Assembly (NCBI GenBank): GCA_018971625.1
Contig: JAGXAJ010000004.1
Span: forward strand, 1-64,000
Direction of reading: 5' to 3'
Length of the DNA: 64,000 bases
From: Pseudomonadota bacterium
Lineage (GTDB): Bacteria; Pseudomonadota; Alphaproteobacteria; Rhizobiales; Xanthobacteraceae
Shown: positions 9,393 through 19,250 of the stretch, piece by piece
Numbering within the stretch: the first letter of the stretch is position 1
How the letters are laid out: each line of letters opens with the position of its first letter
Notes under the pieces: generated by a model
Seen by the model: only the letters and a program-made list of their open reading frames with translations
Told to the model about the DNA's origin: nothing
Databases searched by the model: none
Made by a program: the position numbers and the translations under genes

Positions 9393-10778
9393 ATGCCTTT
9401 CACGATCGCCATTATCGGCTGTCCGAATGTCGGGAAATCGACGTTGTTCAATCGTCTGGTTGGGCAAAAGCTCGCGCTGGTCGACGACGAGCCCGGTGTG
9501 ACCCGTGACCGTCGTGAAGGCGAGGGACGCCTGGGCGATCTCGAATTCACCGTGATCGACACTGCCGGCCTCGACGAGGGCGCCAGGGGTTCACTGACCG
9601 AGCGGATGCAGGAGCAGACCGAGACCGCGATCGGCCTTGCCGATGCGCTGATGTTCGTGATTGACGCGCGGGCAGGCTTGACGCCGAACGACCGCGCATT
9701 TGCCGACTTCGCACGCCGCGCCAACAAGCCAGTAGTGCTGGTCGCCAACAAGGCCGAGGGCAAGCACGGCGAAATCGGCGCGATGGAGTCCTATGCGTTG
9801 GGCCTCGGCGAGCCGATCCAGATCTCGGCCGAGCACGGTGAGGGCCTCAGCGATCTTTATGACGCGCTGCGCCCTTTGATGCCGGGACCGCTCGACGAAC
9901 CCGAGCAGAGCGAAGATGACGACATCGTCGAGACCGATGAGGAGCTTGCCAAGCGGCCCATTCGCGTCGCCATCGTCGGTCGCCCCAACGCAGGCAAGTC
10001 GACGCTGATCAATCATTTGCTTGGCGAAGAGCGGTTGTTGACCAGCGCCGAGGCCGGCACTACCCGCGATTCCATTTCCGTCGAGATCACCTGGCAGGGC
10101 CGCGAATTTCGCGTGTTCGATACCGCAGGGCTCAGGCGCCGCTCCCGGATTGAGGAGAAGCTGGAAAAGCTGTCGGTGGCCGACGCGTTGCGCGCCGTGC
10201 GCTTCGCCGAAATTGTGGTGCTGGTGATGGACTCGCAGAGCAAGTTCGAGGAACAGGATCTGCGGATCGCGGACCTGATCGAGCGTGAGGGGCGGGCGAT
10301 CGTGGTCGCCGCCAACAAATGGGATCTGATGGAACGGCAGCCGGGTCTGGTTTCCACGCTGCACACTGAACTCGACCATCTCCTGCCACAGATCAAGGGA
10401 GCGCCTGTGGTTGCGGTGTCCGGCCTGACGGGGCAGGGCATCGACCGGCTGATGAGCGCGATCGAGCAGGCTTATGCGGTGTGGAACAAGCGGGTGCCTA
10501 CCGCCTCGCTCAATCGCTGGTTCGAGCAGGCGGTCGATGCCAATCCGCCGCCGGCGGTGTCGGGCCGGAGATTGAAGCTGAACTACATCACCCAGGCCAA
10601 GGCGCGGCCGCCGAGCTTTGTCCTGTTCTGCTCGCGCGCCGATGCCGTACCGCAATCCTACCTGCGCTACCTCGTCAACTCCATGCGCGAATATTTCGAA
10701 TTGCCGGGCACGCCGATGCGGATATCGCTGCGTGAAAAGGCCAATCCGTTCGCTCACAAGCGCAGGCGGCCTTCGTGA
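9393..10778 (+). CDS. der: Ribosome biogenesis GTPase Der (EngA)
   Basis: Double-domain GTPase needed for 50S subunit maturation. It has 461 residues. The first G1 motif GCPNVGKST is at residues 9-17 with DTAGLDEG (G3); its G4 reads NKAE instead of NKxD. The second domain has GRPNAGKST near residues 195-203, [10 protein letters not shown] and NKWD. A KH-like C-terminal domain follows and ends [13 protein letters not shown]. Its stop overlaps the start of the next gene (GTGA), so the MFS gene is likely co-translated with it. Confidence 0.97.
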   Translation: MPFTIAIIGCPNVGKSTLFNRLVGQKLALVDDEPGVTRDRREGEGRLGDLEFTVIDTAGLDEGARGSLTERMQEQTETAIGLADALMFVIDARAGLTPNDRAFADFARRANKPVVLVANKAEGKHGEIGAMESYALGLGEPIQISAEHGEGLSDLYDALRPLMPGPLDEPEQSEDDDIVETDEELAKRPIRVAIVGRPNAGKSTLINHLLGEERLLTSAEAGTTRDSISVEITWQGREFRVFDTAGLRRRSRIEEKLEKLSVADALRAVRFAEIVVLVMDSQSKFEEQDLRIADLIEREGRAIVVAANKWDLMERQPGLVSTLHTELDHLLPQIKGAPVVAVSGLTGQGIDRLMSAIEQAYAVWNKRVPTASLNRWFEQAVDANPPPAVSGRRLKLNYITQAKARPPSFVLFCSRADAVPQSYLRYLVNSMREYFELPGTPMRISLREKANPFAHKRRRPS

Positions 10779-12025
10779 GCGAAGCGACTGAACCCGTGAG
10801 CGTAACAGGAGCGCCGCCCGCGCGTGGAGGCGCCGTCGCCTTCATCTTTGTCACCATTCTCCTGGATATGTTCGCGCTCGGCATGGTCATGCCGATCCTG
10901 CCCAAGCTCGTCGAAAGTTTCGTCGACAACGACGCCGCGACGGCAGCCCGCATCTTCGGCCTGTTCGGCACCGCATGGGCGCTGATGCAGCTTTTCTTCT
11001 CGCCGGTTCTCGGCGGCTTGTCCGACCGCTTCGGGCGGCGGCCGGTGGTGCTGCTGTCGAATTTCGGACTGGCGCTCGATTATATTCTCATGGCGATGGC
11101 GCCGTCGCTGATCTGGCTGTTCGTCGGCAGGGTGATCTCCGGCATAACCTCGGCAAGCGTCTCGACCGCGTTTGCATATATTGCCGACATCACACCGCCG
11201 GAACGGCGTGCAGCCGTGTTCGGCAAGATCGGCGCGGCCTTCGGTGCGGGCTTCATTGTTGGACCCGCGGTCGGCGGCCTGCTTGGCGGCTTTGATCCCC
11301 GGCTGCCGTTCTGGGTCGCGGCTGCCTTGAGTCTTGCCAATGCACTTTACGGCTTGTTGATCCTGCCGGAGTCGCTGCCGCTCGATCGCCGCTCGCCGTT
11401 CCGCTGGAAGCGCGCCAACCCGCTCGGCGCGCTGCGTCTGCTGCGCTCCAATCCGGTTCTGGCGTGGCTGGCGGTGGTGACGTTCATCGCCCAGCTTGCC
11501 CATGTGGTGCTGCCATCGACCTTCGTTCTGTATGCGACCTATCGTTATGGCTGGGATGCGGCGACCGTCGGGCTGACGCTGGCGATGGTTGGGGTCTGCG
11601 CGATGGCGGTGCAGGGGACGGCGATCGGTCCGATCGTCAAGCGGCTTGGCGAGCGCCGGGCCCTGCTGCTCGGACTCGGCTCCGGCGCTCTCGGTTTCCT
11701 GGTCTTCGGGGTGGCGCCGAGCGGAAGATTGTTCTGGATCGGTATCCCCGTGATGGCGTTGTGGGGCGTCGCGGGGGCGGCGACGCAGGCATTGACCACG
11801 CGATTGGTTGCGCCGGACCAGCAAGGACAGCTACAGGGCGCGACCACCAGCGTGCAGAGCGTGTCCCAGCTGCTGGGGCCGTTTCTTTTTACATTGACCT
11901 TTGCCTATTTCATCGGCGCGCAGGCGCCGTTGATATTGCCCGGTGCGCCGTTCCTGCTCGCCTCAGCCCTGTTGTTGCTGGCGCTATGGATCTCGGCGCG
12001 GACAACGGCGGCGATGCGGGGCTAG
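10775..12025 (+). CDS. MFS transporter, TetA-like drug:H+ antiporter family
   Basis: A 416-residue twelve-helix permease. The antiporter family is indicated by [20 protein letters not shown] in helix 1, [16 protein letters not shown] between helices 2 and 3 (MFS motif A), and [20 protein letters not shown] in helix 5 (motif C of drug exporters). This is the general pattern of TetA-type exporters, and the real substrate cannot be predicted. The GTG start overlaps the der stop. Its own stop codon TAG lies inside the left end of a dispersed repeat. Confidence 0.88.
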   Translation: MSEATEPVSVTGAPPARGGAVAFIFVTILLDMFALGMVMPILPKLVESFVDNDAATAARIFGLFGTAWALMQLFFSPVLGGLSDRFGRRPVVLLSNFGLALDYILMAMAPSLIWLFVGRVISGITSASVSTAFAYIADITPPERRAAVFGKIGAAFGAGFIVGPAVGGLLGGFDPRLPFWVAAALSLANALYGLLILPESLPLDRRSPFRWKRANPLGALRLLRSNPVLAWLAVVTFIAQLAHVVLPSTFVLYATYRYGWDAATVGLTLAMVGVCAMAVQGTAIGPIVKRLGERRALLLGLGSGALGFLVFGVAPSGRLFWIGIPVMALWGVAGAATQALTTRLVAPDQQGQLQGATTSVQSVSQLLGPFLFTLTFAYFIGAQAPLILPGAPFLLASALLLLALWISARTTAAMRG

Positions 12026-12147
12026 AGCGTTTTCGAGCGAAGCATGCCCTCGGACTTGATCCGTGGGTGGATACCGGTTCGCGTAAAGAAAACGCGTCAA
12101 AAAGAAGAATCCAGAGCCCCGTTTCGATTCCGTCGGAACGACTCTAG
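12022..12147. repeat. Dispersed palindromic repeat, copy A (long variant)
   Basis: It begins CTAGAGCG and ends CTCTAG, an inverted pair. Inside are the left hairpin arms GCGTTTTC and GAAAACGC and a right hairpin around GATTCC. Compared with the other copies it carries an extra about 24 bases after GAGCGAAGC. It fills the space between the convergent MFS and AraC genes and provides the MFS stop codon. Copies B and C lie at 23127 and 52346. Confidence 0.85.
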
Positions 12148-12157
12148 CCGATGGTGG

Positions 12158-13123
12158 TCATTCGTCGCGGTGCCGCGTGCCCTGCCTGATTCCTGACGGC
12201 GTGGCGCCATAGCGGCGGCGGAAGGTGCGGTTGAAATAGGACAGGTCGCTAAAGCCAGCTTCATAGGCCACCGCGCTGATGCTGTGGTCGGCATAACGAT
12301 GATCGACCAGCATGCGGTGGGCGCGCGCCAATCTTCCGCAGAGCACGAAATCGGTGAAGGTCGTGCCGTTCTCCGCGAGCAGCTGGCGAATATAGCTTTC
12401 CGAAATCTGCTGGTTGCGCGCGACATCGGCGATCGTCAGGTCATGCTGCCCCATCCTGTCGCGAATTTCATCCTTGATCGCCCTTAGCCGTGCGGCGCGC
12501 TGACCCTGGTCATGCAGGCCGAGACCGCCGTCACCGCCAAGCAGCGCCGCCGCCAGGCTATGCATATGCGTGGCGACCATGCGTCGCAGGTCCGGTATCG
12601 CCAGTTCCTGCTGGTCGTTGATCATCCTGGCGTAGCCTACCATGAGCTGCAGGACGCGGTTATCCCGCGGGATCGGTCGCGCCACCATGGCGTCGATGTC
12701 GGCGACATATGGCGCCAGCAGGCTTCGGCTAAGCCGGAAATTGATGACGCGCGTTGCCGTCCGTCCGATGAATATGGCTTCTGCGCCGTTGGCGGTGAGG
12801 ACGGCTTCCCCCTCGTTGATCGTCGCAACGCGGCCGTACTGACTGACCTCGCCGACGCCGCTTTGCAGCACCAGGAGGATGAGGTCGTCATTGTCGAGCA
12901 GCCCGGGAGTGTGCCGGGTGCGCATCGGCGACATCGTTCCCGAAGCCATCGCGAATCCCGGCAGGGATCGCAGCGTCAAATCGATATCGAGCGGATGGCC
13001 ATCAAGCGGATCGATTTCGATGCCGAGGATCTCGCGGCCGAAAACCTCACGAAAGACGTTGAGACCACCATCGCCTTGAAAGCCCGTGGTGACCCGGAGC
13101 GTCCTGATTTCGTCGTCCGTCAT
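12158..13123 (-). CDS. AraC family transcriptional regulator
   Basis: A 321-residue regulator. The C-terminal about 100 residues carry the two helix-turn-helix units: LTIADVARNQQISESYIRQL followed by HSISAVAYEAGFSDLSYFNR, and the end TFRRRYGATPSGIRQ is the AraC signature. The N-terminal 200 residues look like an AraC-binding-like/cupin domain (for example LLVLQSGVGEVSQYGR, GEAVLTANGAEAIF). AAGG upstream supports the start. The ligand and targets are unknown; the neighbouring genes are not clear targets. Confidence 0.93.
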   Translation of the reverse strand: MTDDEIRTLRVTTGFQGDGGLNVFREVFGREILGIEIDPLDGHPLDIDLTLRSLPGFAMASGTMSPMRTRHTPGLLDNDDLILLVLQSGVGEVSQYGRVATINEGEAVLTANGAEAIFIGRTATRVINFRLSRSLLAPYVADIDAMVARPIPRDNRVLQLMVGYARMINDQQELAIPDLRRMVATHMHSLAAALLGGDGGLGLHDQGQRAARLRAIKDEIRDRMGQHDLTIADVARNQQISESYIRQLLAENGTTFTDFVLCGRLARAHRMLVDHRYADHSISAVAYEAGFSDLSYFNRTFRRRYGATPSGIRQGTRHRDE

Positions 13124-13444
13124 TCGTTCGACCTTGGCCGCCGATCACCTGAGTTCCAGTTTGTCGCAGGGGATCGTGATCGGGTTCACGATTGACGCTG
13201 TAAGCGATGCAACGAACACGACCGTGCAGGTCGCTATTGTGGTCGCCACGGCCGCTTTGCCATCGGAAGAAAATGAGCGATATCAAGGATAAATGGCTGG
13301 CTCTTCAGTCGATATATCGGACCACTTCGACATTGCGAGAACGCCAACGAAATATCGAATCAAACGATGGCGGCGCGCAGGGCTTGAACCCGCTGCGCCG
13401 CCGTTATCCTCGATCCGCCGAGTCAGATGATGCCGCTTCCGGCT
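13124..13444. other. Intergenic region between araC-type gene and outer-membrane protein gene
   Basis: About 320 bases upstream of the AraC-type gene and downstream of the barrel gene, both on the minus strand. It holds the terminator-like hairpin of the barrel gene and presumably the regulator's promoter. I see no gene. Confidence 0.6.
13366..13404 (-). terminator. Terminator-like hairpin after the outer-membrane barrel gene
   Basis: Read on the minus strand, ACGGCGGCGCAG and TGCGCGCCGCC form a long GC stem with a short loop, followed by ATCGTTTGATT. It lies about 40 bases after the stop of the barrel gene. Confidence 0.6.
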
Positions 13445-14281
13445 TCAGTACCGCGCGACCACCGGGCCGCTGTTGAACCTGTAGTTCAGACCGACCCGCA
13501 GGATATTGTCGGTGATACGCGAGCTGTAGGAACTCGTAAGCGTGCCACCGCCGAGAGCCGCGATCGTGGTTGCGAACGATCCGGACGTTCGGCCGAGATC
13601 GACATAGAGATATTCAAGCTTGGCAGTCCAGTTGCCGCCAAGCGCGCCCTCGACGCCGGCGCCAACTGTATAGCCAAATCGGGTATCCGAGTTGGAAAAC
13701 AGCGACGTGGTGTTGATCGTCTCGTCGGTGCCGACCTCGCCATAGGCCAAACCACCGGTTGCATAGAACAGCACCCTTGGCGTCGCCAAGACGCCGACGC
13801 GGCCGCGAACCGTTCCGAACCATTCGATCTTCTGCTCCAACGAAACCGGCACCGCTGCGCCGGGAACAGGAAAGACCCCGATTCCTGGTATCGTAGTGGT
13901 CGTTGCGGGTGTGCAGACGCCGGTTGGGCAGGTGAAGTCGCGGCTGCCGCGTTCGCCGGTGCCTTGGATGTCGGCTTCCAGGCCCCACACCCAGTTCTGG
14001 ATCTGCCAATTGTAGCCAATCTGGCCGCCGCCCACCACGCCGTCGAGATCGGAGCTGCCGATGCTGGTGAACAGCGTCGTACCCGCGCCGTTGGTCAATG
14101 TAGAGGTGTCATTGGATCGGCCCCAGCTATAGCCGACGTTGCCGCCGAGGTAGAATCCGCTCCAGTTGTAGCCGGGATCCGCCATGACCGGAGCCTTGGT
14201 ATAGATCCGTGCCGGAAGGTCGGCAGCCAAAGCCGAGGCGGTGCCAAACAATCCAGCCAAAACCGCAACGATGAGTTTCAT
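13445..14281 (-). CDS. Outer-membrane beta-barrel protein (Omp25/porin-like family)
   Basis: A 278-residue exported protein with a signal peptide of about 19 residues ending SALAADLP. The mature part begins YTKAPVMADPGYNWSGFYLG, the usual entry into an eight-stranded OmpA/Omp25-type barrel, with alternating strands such as RVGVLATPRVLFYATGG. It ends GLNYRFNSGPVVARY, with the C-terminal aromatic expected for Bam-dependent insertion. A paralogue lies at 60750-61574. AGAGGGG upstream supports the start. The function is probably structural. Confidence 0.9.
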   Translation of the reverse strand: MKLIVAVLAGLFGTASALAADLPARIYTKAPVMADPGYNWSGFYLGGNVGYSWGRSNDTSTLTNGAGTTLFTSIGSSDLDGVVGGGQIGYNWQIQNWVWGLEADIQGTGERGSRDFTCPTGVCTPATTTTIPGIGVFPVPGAAVPVSLEQKIEWFGTVRGRVGVLATPRVLFYATGGLAYGEVGTDETINTTSLFSNSDTRFGYTVGAGVEGALGGNWTAKLEYLYVDLGRTSGSFATTIAALGGGTLTSSYSSRITDNILRVGLNYRFNSGPVVARY

Positions 14282-14479
14282 GGTGACAGCCCCTCTTTAG
14301 AATCTGGACTGTAGTTTTAGTGGGCGGGGCAAAATCGGCTTGGACTGGGCGTCACTCGCCTTGGACTAGGCGCTACCGCCGCGCAATTGAGTAATTCTGT
14401 TGCCGATAGGAGACATCGGATCGCGGCGGAGCAAACCAGCGAAATGCTGCTGCCTGCCGCCGGAACATGATCGCTTTGC

Positions 14480-15220
14480 TTACGCCGGTGGCCGAAAATT
14501 CATCAGTTGGCGGGTTTTGTAATCATACAATTTGCCGGTCTCGGCCCATGACGGCGCGCACATCGGAATGATGAATTCCGCCGCCTGTTCCGGCGTATCG
14601 AGGGTCATCGGGTCCTCACCGGGGAATACGGCTGCGCGCATGCGCGTCCGTATCGGGCCGGGGTCGAACAAATTGACGCGAATCGGCGTCGACTCCGTCT
14701 CATGAGCCCATACCCGCACCAGCGCTTCGAGCGCTGCCTTGGAGGCTGAATAGGGGCCGATATAGGCGGGTGCCTTGTGGGAAGCCCCCGAGGTGACGAA
14801 CACCGCGCGGCCGGCATCGGATTGCCGGAGCAGCGGCTCCATGCAACGGATCAACTGGAAGTTCGCGGTTGCGTTGACCGCCATCACGTCGTTCCACGGC
14901 TTTAGCTCGATATGTCCGAGCGGCGAGGAGGGTCCGGCGATGCCGGCATTGCCGACGAGGATGTCGAGCCTGCCATGGCGCTCGTGCAGCGCCGCGCCGA
15001 GCCGGGCGATGCCTTCGAAATCGGTAAGGCTGAGAGGCACCAGCGTCGCGCTGCTGCCCTCCTTGCGGATCTCGTCATCGAGTTCTTCAAGGGCGCCTTG
15101 CGTGCGCGCCACAGCAACGATATGGGCGCCGGCCTTTGCCAGCGCGCGTGCCGTGGCATAGCCGATGCCGCGCGAGGCACCGGTGACGAGAGCGATGCGG
15201 GAGGCGAGGGGAAGGGTCAT
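14480..15220 (-). CDS. Short-chain dehydrogenase/reductase family protein
   Basis: A 246-residue classical SDR. The cofactor loop TGASRGIGYATA lies at residues 14-25, the NAG motif near residue 92, the catalytic Ser in SGASHKAP, and the YSASKAALEAL active site (Tyr/Lys) near residue 158. The substrate cannot be read from sequence. It is separated from purF by about 170 bases and from the barrel gene by about 200 bases. The start has only a weak ribosome binding site. Confidence 0.9.
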   Translation of the reverse strand: MTLPLASRIALVTGASRGIGYATARALAKAGAHIVAVARTQGALEELDDEIRKEGSSATLVPLSLTDFEGIARLGAALHERHGRLDILVGNAGIAGPSSPLGHIELKPWNDVMAVNATANFQLIRCMEPLLRQSDAGRAVFVTSGASHKAPAYIGPYSASKAALEALVRVWAHETESTPIRVNLFDPGPIRTRMRAAVFPGEDPMTLDTPEQAAEFIIPMCAPSWAETGKLYDYKTRQLMNFRPPA

Positions 15221-15391
15221 CCAGATATTGCTTTGTATTGCTTTCGCCGGGCCAAGGCATCAGCGCCGAGCGCGCTTTCGCGCTTGGCGGCTTGTGGCAT
15301 CCACGTCTTTGCGATGGGTTTTACAGGGGTGGGTGGCCGGGACAAGTCCGACGACAACGAAAAAATCAGATCGTCGGTGCGACGTCTCGCT

Positions 15392-16930
15392 TTAGCTCGC
15401 TTCCGCCAGCAGGGACAATTGCCGGGGCTGCTGCTCGGTCTGGGTCTGGTCGGTCAGGTAGGTCGGATAGTCGCCGGTAAAACAATGATCCGCGAATTTC
15501 GGATTGGCGGGATCGCGGCCCGGCTCGCCCATTGCGCGGTACATGCCGTCGATCGACAGGAACGCCAGCGAATCCGCACCGATGATCTCGCGCATCTCTT
15601 CGAGCGAATGGGTCGCCGCCAGCAATCCGCCGCGATCGGGCAGGTCGATGCCGTAATAGTCGGGATAGAGAATGGGCGGCGAGGCCAAGCGGAAATGCAC
15701 TTCGCGGGCACCGGCGTCGCGCATCATGCGAACGATCTTCTTGGATGTGGTGCCGCGCACCAGTGAATCATCGATCAGGATGATCCGCTTGCCCTCGATC
15801 GCGGCGCGGTTGGCCGAATGCTTCATGCGCACGCCGAGTTCGCGCACGTTTTGGGTCGGCTGAATGAAGGTGCGACCCACATAGTGGTTGCGGATGATGC
15901 CGAGTTCGAACGGCACGCCAGAATACTGGCTGTAACCGACCGCGGCGGGCACGCCGGAATCCGGCACCGGTACCACCACGTCGACATCGGCAGGGCTTTC
16001 GCGCGCAAGCTGGGCGCCAAATGCCTTGCGGACCTCATACACCGAGCGTCCGCCGGCAATGGAATCCGGGCGGGCAAAATAGATGTATTCGAAAATGCAG
16101 GGCCGCGGCGGCATCGGCGGAAACGGCTTGTGACTTTGCGTGCCGTGTTCGTCGAACACGACGACTTCGCCGGGGCTGACGTCGCGGACGTATTTTGCGC
16201 CGATGATGTCGAGGGCGCAGGTCTCCGATGCCACGATCGGGCAGCCGTCGAGTTCGCCCAGCACCAGCGGACGAATGCCGAGCGGGTCGCGCGCGCCGAT
16301 CAGTTTCTTGTTGGTCAGCGACACCAACGAATAGGCGCCCTCGATCGTACGCAAGGCGTCGATGAAGCGGTCGATGAAGCGGTTGCGCTTGGACTGCGCG
16401 ACCAGATGCAGGATGACTTCAGTGTCGGTGGTGGACTGCATCATGGCGCCGTTTCGCACCAGCTCGCGGCGGAGCGTCAGGCCATTGGTAAGATTGCCGT
16501 TATGACCGACCGCGAAGCCGCCGGCGTTGAGTTCGGCGAACAGAGGTTGCACGTTGCGCAGGATGGTGGCGCCCGTGGTGGAATAGCGGACATGGCCGAT
16601 CGCGGCGTTGCCGGGCAGGCGTTCGATCATATCGCGGCGGGAGAACGTATCGCCGACCAGGCCAAGCCGACGTTCGCTGTGAAAGCGGGCGCCGTCGAAG
16701 GAAACGATGCCGGCCGCCTCCTGGCCGCGATGCTGCAGGGCATGCAATCCCAGCGCAGTGATCGCGGCGGCTTCCGGATGGCCGAAGATACCGAACACGC
16801 CACACTCCTCGCGTAACGCGTCGCCTTCGAGGTCATCCTGCATTTCGATCCCGGGGCTGGGTCCACAGGTCGGCCCAGGATTTAGCTCGAACTGGCCGGC
16901 GTCGTCGGAGCGGCTCTGCATCTCGTCCAT
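15392..16930 (-). CDS. purF: Amidophosphoribosyltransferase
   Basis: Glutamine PRPP amidotransferase, the first step of purine synthesis. It has 512 residues with a propeptide of about 42 residues before the N-terminal nucleophile, Cys43 in EECGVFGIFG. The glutaminase domain contains HVRYSTTGAT and GHNGNLTN. The phosphoribosyltransferase domain carries the PRPP loop IILIDDSLVRGTTSKKIVRM. At the place where the iron-sulfur form has a Cys before YGID, this protein has PDYYGID, so a cluster is unlikely there. It is 23 bases behind cvpA, a common pairing. Confidence 0.96.
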   Translation of the reverse strand: MDEMQSRSDDAGQFELNPGPTCGPSPGIEMQDDLEGDALREECGVFGIFGHPEAAAITALGLHALQHRGQEAAGIVSFDGARFHSERRLGLVGDTFSRRDMIERLPGNAAIGHVRYSTTGATILRNVQPLFAELNAGGFAVGHNGNLTNGLTLRRELVRNGAMMQSTTDTEVILHLVAQSKRNRFIDRFIDALRTIEGAYSLVSLTNKKLIGARDPLGIRPLVLGELDGCPIVASETCALDIIGAKYVRDVSPGEVVVFDEHGTQSHKPFPPMPPRPCIFEYIYFARPDSIAGGRSVYEVRKAFGAQLARESPADVDVVVPVPDSGVPAAVGYSQYSGVPFELGIIRNHYVGRTFIQPTQNVRELGVRMKHSANRAAIEGKRIILIDDSLVRGTTSKKIVRMMRDAGAREVHFRLASPPILYPDYYGIDLPDRGGLLAATHSLEEMREIIGADSLAFLSIDGMYRAMGEPGRDPANPKFADHCFTGDYPTYLTDQTQTEQQPRQLSLLAEAS

Positions 16931-16953
16931 CGCGCCTCTCTCTGGCCTTGCTA

Positions 16954-17586
16954 TCAGTGATCCGCGGGCTTTTCGATCAGCTTTTTCAGACTGTCGCGGG
17001 CAGGTTTGCTGTAGCCATCACCTGTAGCCGGCGCCGCCGGGTCGGTGTCAGTTTGTTCGTCGTCTGGTTTATTCTTCTTGAATCTCTTTAAAATGGTGTT
17101 CTCCGGGTCGTCCGGCAAGAGCGACATCAGCCAATCCCCGGTCCCCTGCAGGACTACCCGGGACTTTGCCCCGGTCACCCAGTCTGGCCGCTGCTTGTCC
17201 GGAACCAGCCAGTTGAAGAACATGAAGGCTACCACCATGATCAGGAGGCCGCGGGCGAGCCCGAACAGGAAGCCCAGGGTGCGATCAAGCGCGCCGATCC
17301 GGGAATCCAGGATCATGTCCGAAATCCTGATCGTGATGATGGAAACCACGATCAGGGTACCGATAAAGACGCCAGCGACGACGATAACGGTAGCCACCGT
17401 GTCGCTGGTGTTGAAATAGGCCTTGGCGGTCGGCAGCAGCTTGCCATAGGCGTAGAGCGTGACCAGAGCGGCGGTGCCCCAGGCCGCGATCGACAGGATC
17501 TCCCGCATGAAGCCGCGGACCATCGCGAGCAGGCCGGAGATCAGCATGACGGCGAGCAGGACGAGATCGAGTATCGTTATCGGCAT
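16954..17586 (-). CDS. cvpA: CvpA family membrane protein
   Basis: A 210-residue protein with four hydrophobic segments in its first two-thirds (ILDLVLLAVMLISGLLAMVRG; VATVIVVAGVFIGTLIVVSI) and a charged C-terminal tail (FKKNKPDDEQTDTDP). This matches CvpA, known for colicin V production and often linked to purF. It starts the cvpA-purF pair. Confidence 0.92.
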   Translation of the reverse strand: MPITILDLVLLAVMLISGLLAMVRGFMREILSIAAWGTAALVTLYAYGKLLPTAKAYFNTSDTVATVIVVAGVFIGTLIVVSIITIRISDMILDSRIGALDRTLGFLFGLARGLLIMVVAFMFFNWLVPDKQRPDWVTGAKSRVVLQGTGDWLMSLLPDDPENTILKRFKKNKPDDEQTDTDPAAPATGDGYSKPARDSLKKLIEKPADH

Positions 17587-17741
17587 CGGCTGGTCAGGTC
17601 CGCTCGTACATCAAATCGCGAATCGGCTTCTCGGTACCGCCCTACGCGAGGGGCATATGGCATGTTCCGCAAGGCCGGAACCAACGCCGGTCCGCCCCGC
17701 GCGGGTTGTATACCGGCGAGGCTCGGCAAGGTCACGCGCCT

Positions 17742-19217
17742 CTAGCGCCCCTCGCGTCGGAATCTGGCAGGTGTGGCATTTTTCTCAGACAAGTGTTCGC
17801 GATTCTCGTCCGGATTCGCCTGTCGTTTTCCCCCTGGATTGCCCCCTGCGGCGATTTCCGCGACCAGGTTGGTTAATCCACCCACGGTGTTGAGGACCAG
17901 TCCTGAATCGGCGCCGGTTTCGCCGCGTGCCGATTCGGGCAGCACAGCGCGACCGAATCCGAGTTTGGCAGCTTCCTTCAGCCGGGCCGAGGTCTGAGCC
18001 ACCGGTCGAACCGCGCCCGACAGCGAAATCTCGCCGAAATAGACCGCATCAGTCGGCAGCGGCGCATTAACCAATGACGATACCAGCGCCGCGGCGGCGG
18101 CAAGGTCGGCGGCGGGCTCCTGGATACGCAGGCCTCCGGCGACGTTCAGATAGACGTCATAGCCCGACAGCTTGACCCCGCAATGTGCTTCCAGCACCGC
18201 CAGCACCATCGAGAGCCGGCTCGGATCCCAGCCCACCACCGCCCGGCGCGGCGTGCCGAGCGTCGTCGGCGCCACCAGCGCCTGCAACTCCACCAGCACC
18301 GGCCTTGTACCCTCGATCCCCGCAAAAACGGCGGTACCAGGGCTGCCGAGATCGCGTTCCGAAAGGAATAGTTCCGACGGATTGGAGACTTCGCGCAGGC
18401 CGAGACCGGTCATCTCGAACACGCCGATTTCGTCGGTCGGGCCAAAGCGGTTCTTCACCGCGCGCAGAATCCGGAATTGCTGTGAGCCTTCACCTTCGAA
18501 CGACAACACCGCATCGACCATGTGCTCAACGACGCGCGGGCCGGCGATCTGGCCGTCCTTGGTCACATGGCCGACCAGGATGATCGCGGCGCCCGATTTT
18601 TTGGCGAATCTGATCAGCGCCTGTGCCGAGGCGCGTACCTGCGTGACCGTGCCGGGCGCGGACTCCACCGTGTCGGTCCACATGGTCTGGATCGAGTCGA
18701 TCACGATCAAGCGCGGCACGGCGCCTTCGGACAGCGTCGAGACGATATCCTCGACCGAGGTTTCGGCCGCGAGCTGCACCGGCGTATCCGCAAGGCCCAG
18801 GCGCTCGGCGCGCAGCCGCACCTGTGCCACGGCTTCCTCGCCCGAGATATAGACGGCGCGATGACCGGCCCGTGCCAGCAGGCTGGTGGCCTGCGTCAGA
18901 AGCGTCGACTTGCCGATGCCGGGATCGCCGCCGACCAGCAGCACCGAGCCGCGGACAAAACCGCCGCCGGTGACACGGTCGAGCTCGGTCATGCCGGAGG
19001 GCAGGCGGGGGGCGTCGTTGCTCTTGCCGGTGAGCGTCTCCAGCGCGAACAGCCGGCCCTTGCGCTTGGAGCGAATCGAGACCGGCATCGTGGTGACGCC
19101 GGTGACATCCTCCTCGACCAGCGTATTCCACTCGCCGCAGGATTCGCACTTGCCCTGCCAACGGTTATAGGCTGCGCCGCAATTCTGGCAGACAAAGGAA
19201 AGGGCATTCTTGGCCAT
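17742..19217 (-). CDS. radA: DNA repair protein RadA
   Basis: ATPase and branch-migration protein for recombination intermediates. It has 491 residues. The N-terminal zinc finger CQNCGAAYNRWQGKCESC is at residues 10-27. The P-loop GGDPGIGKST lies near residue 97, the RadA-specific KNRFGPTDEIG near residue 255, and a Lon-like C-terminal domain includes GGLRIQEPAADLAAAAALVS. The last about 30 residues are a charged tail beyond the usual end. It lies upstream of cvpA on the same strand with about 155 bases between. Confidence 0.96.
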   Translation of the reverse strand: MAKNALSFVCQNCGAAYNRWQGKCESCGEWNTLVEEDVTGVTTMPVSIRSKRKGRLFALETLTGKSNDAPRLPSGMTELDRVTGGGFVRGSVLLVGGDPGIGKSTLLTQATSLLARAGHRAVYISGEEAVAQVRLRAERLGLADTPVQLAAETSVEDIVSTLSEGAVPRLIVIDSIQTMWTDTVESAPGTVTQVRASAQALIRFAKKSGAAIILVGHVTKDGQIAGPRVVEHMVDAVLSFEGEGSQQFRILRAVKNRFGPTDEIGVFEMTGLGLREVSNPSELFLSERDLGSPGTAVFAGIEGTRPVLVELQALVAPTTLGTPRRAVVGWDPSRLSMVLAVLEAHCGVKLSGYDVYLNVAGGLRIQEPAADLAAAAALVSSLVNAPLPTDAVYFGEISLSGAVRPVAQTSARLKEAAKLGFGRAVLPESARGETGADSGLVLNTVGGLTNLVAEIAAGGNPGGKRQANPDENREHLSEKNATPARFRREGR

Positions 19218-19250
19218 GAAGCAGGCGAACCTTGATCGGAAAGAGCTGGG

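Noticed and set aside
11545..11847. Minus-strand frames within the MFS gene
   Set aside because: Antisense shadows without ribosome binding sites.
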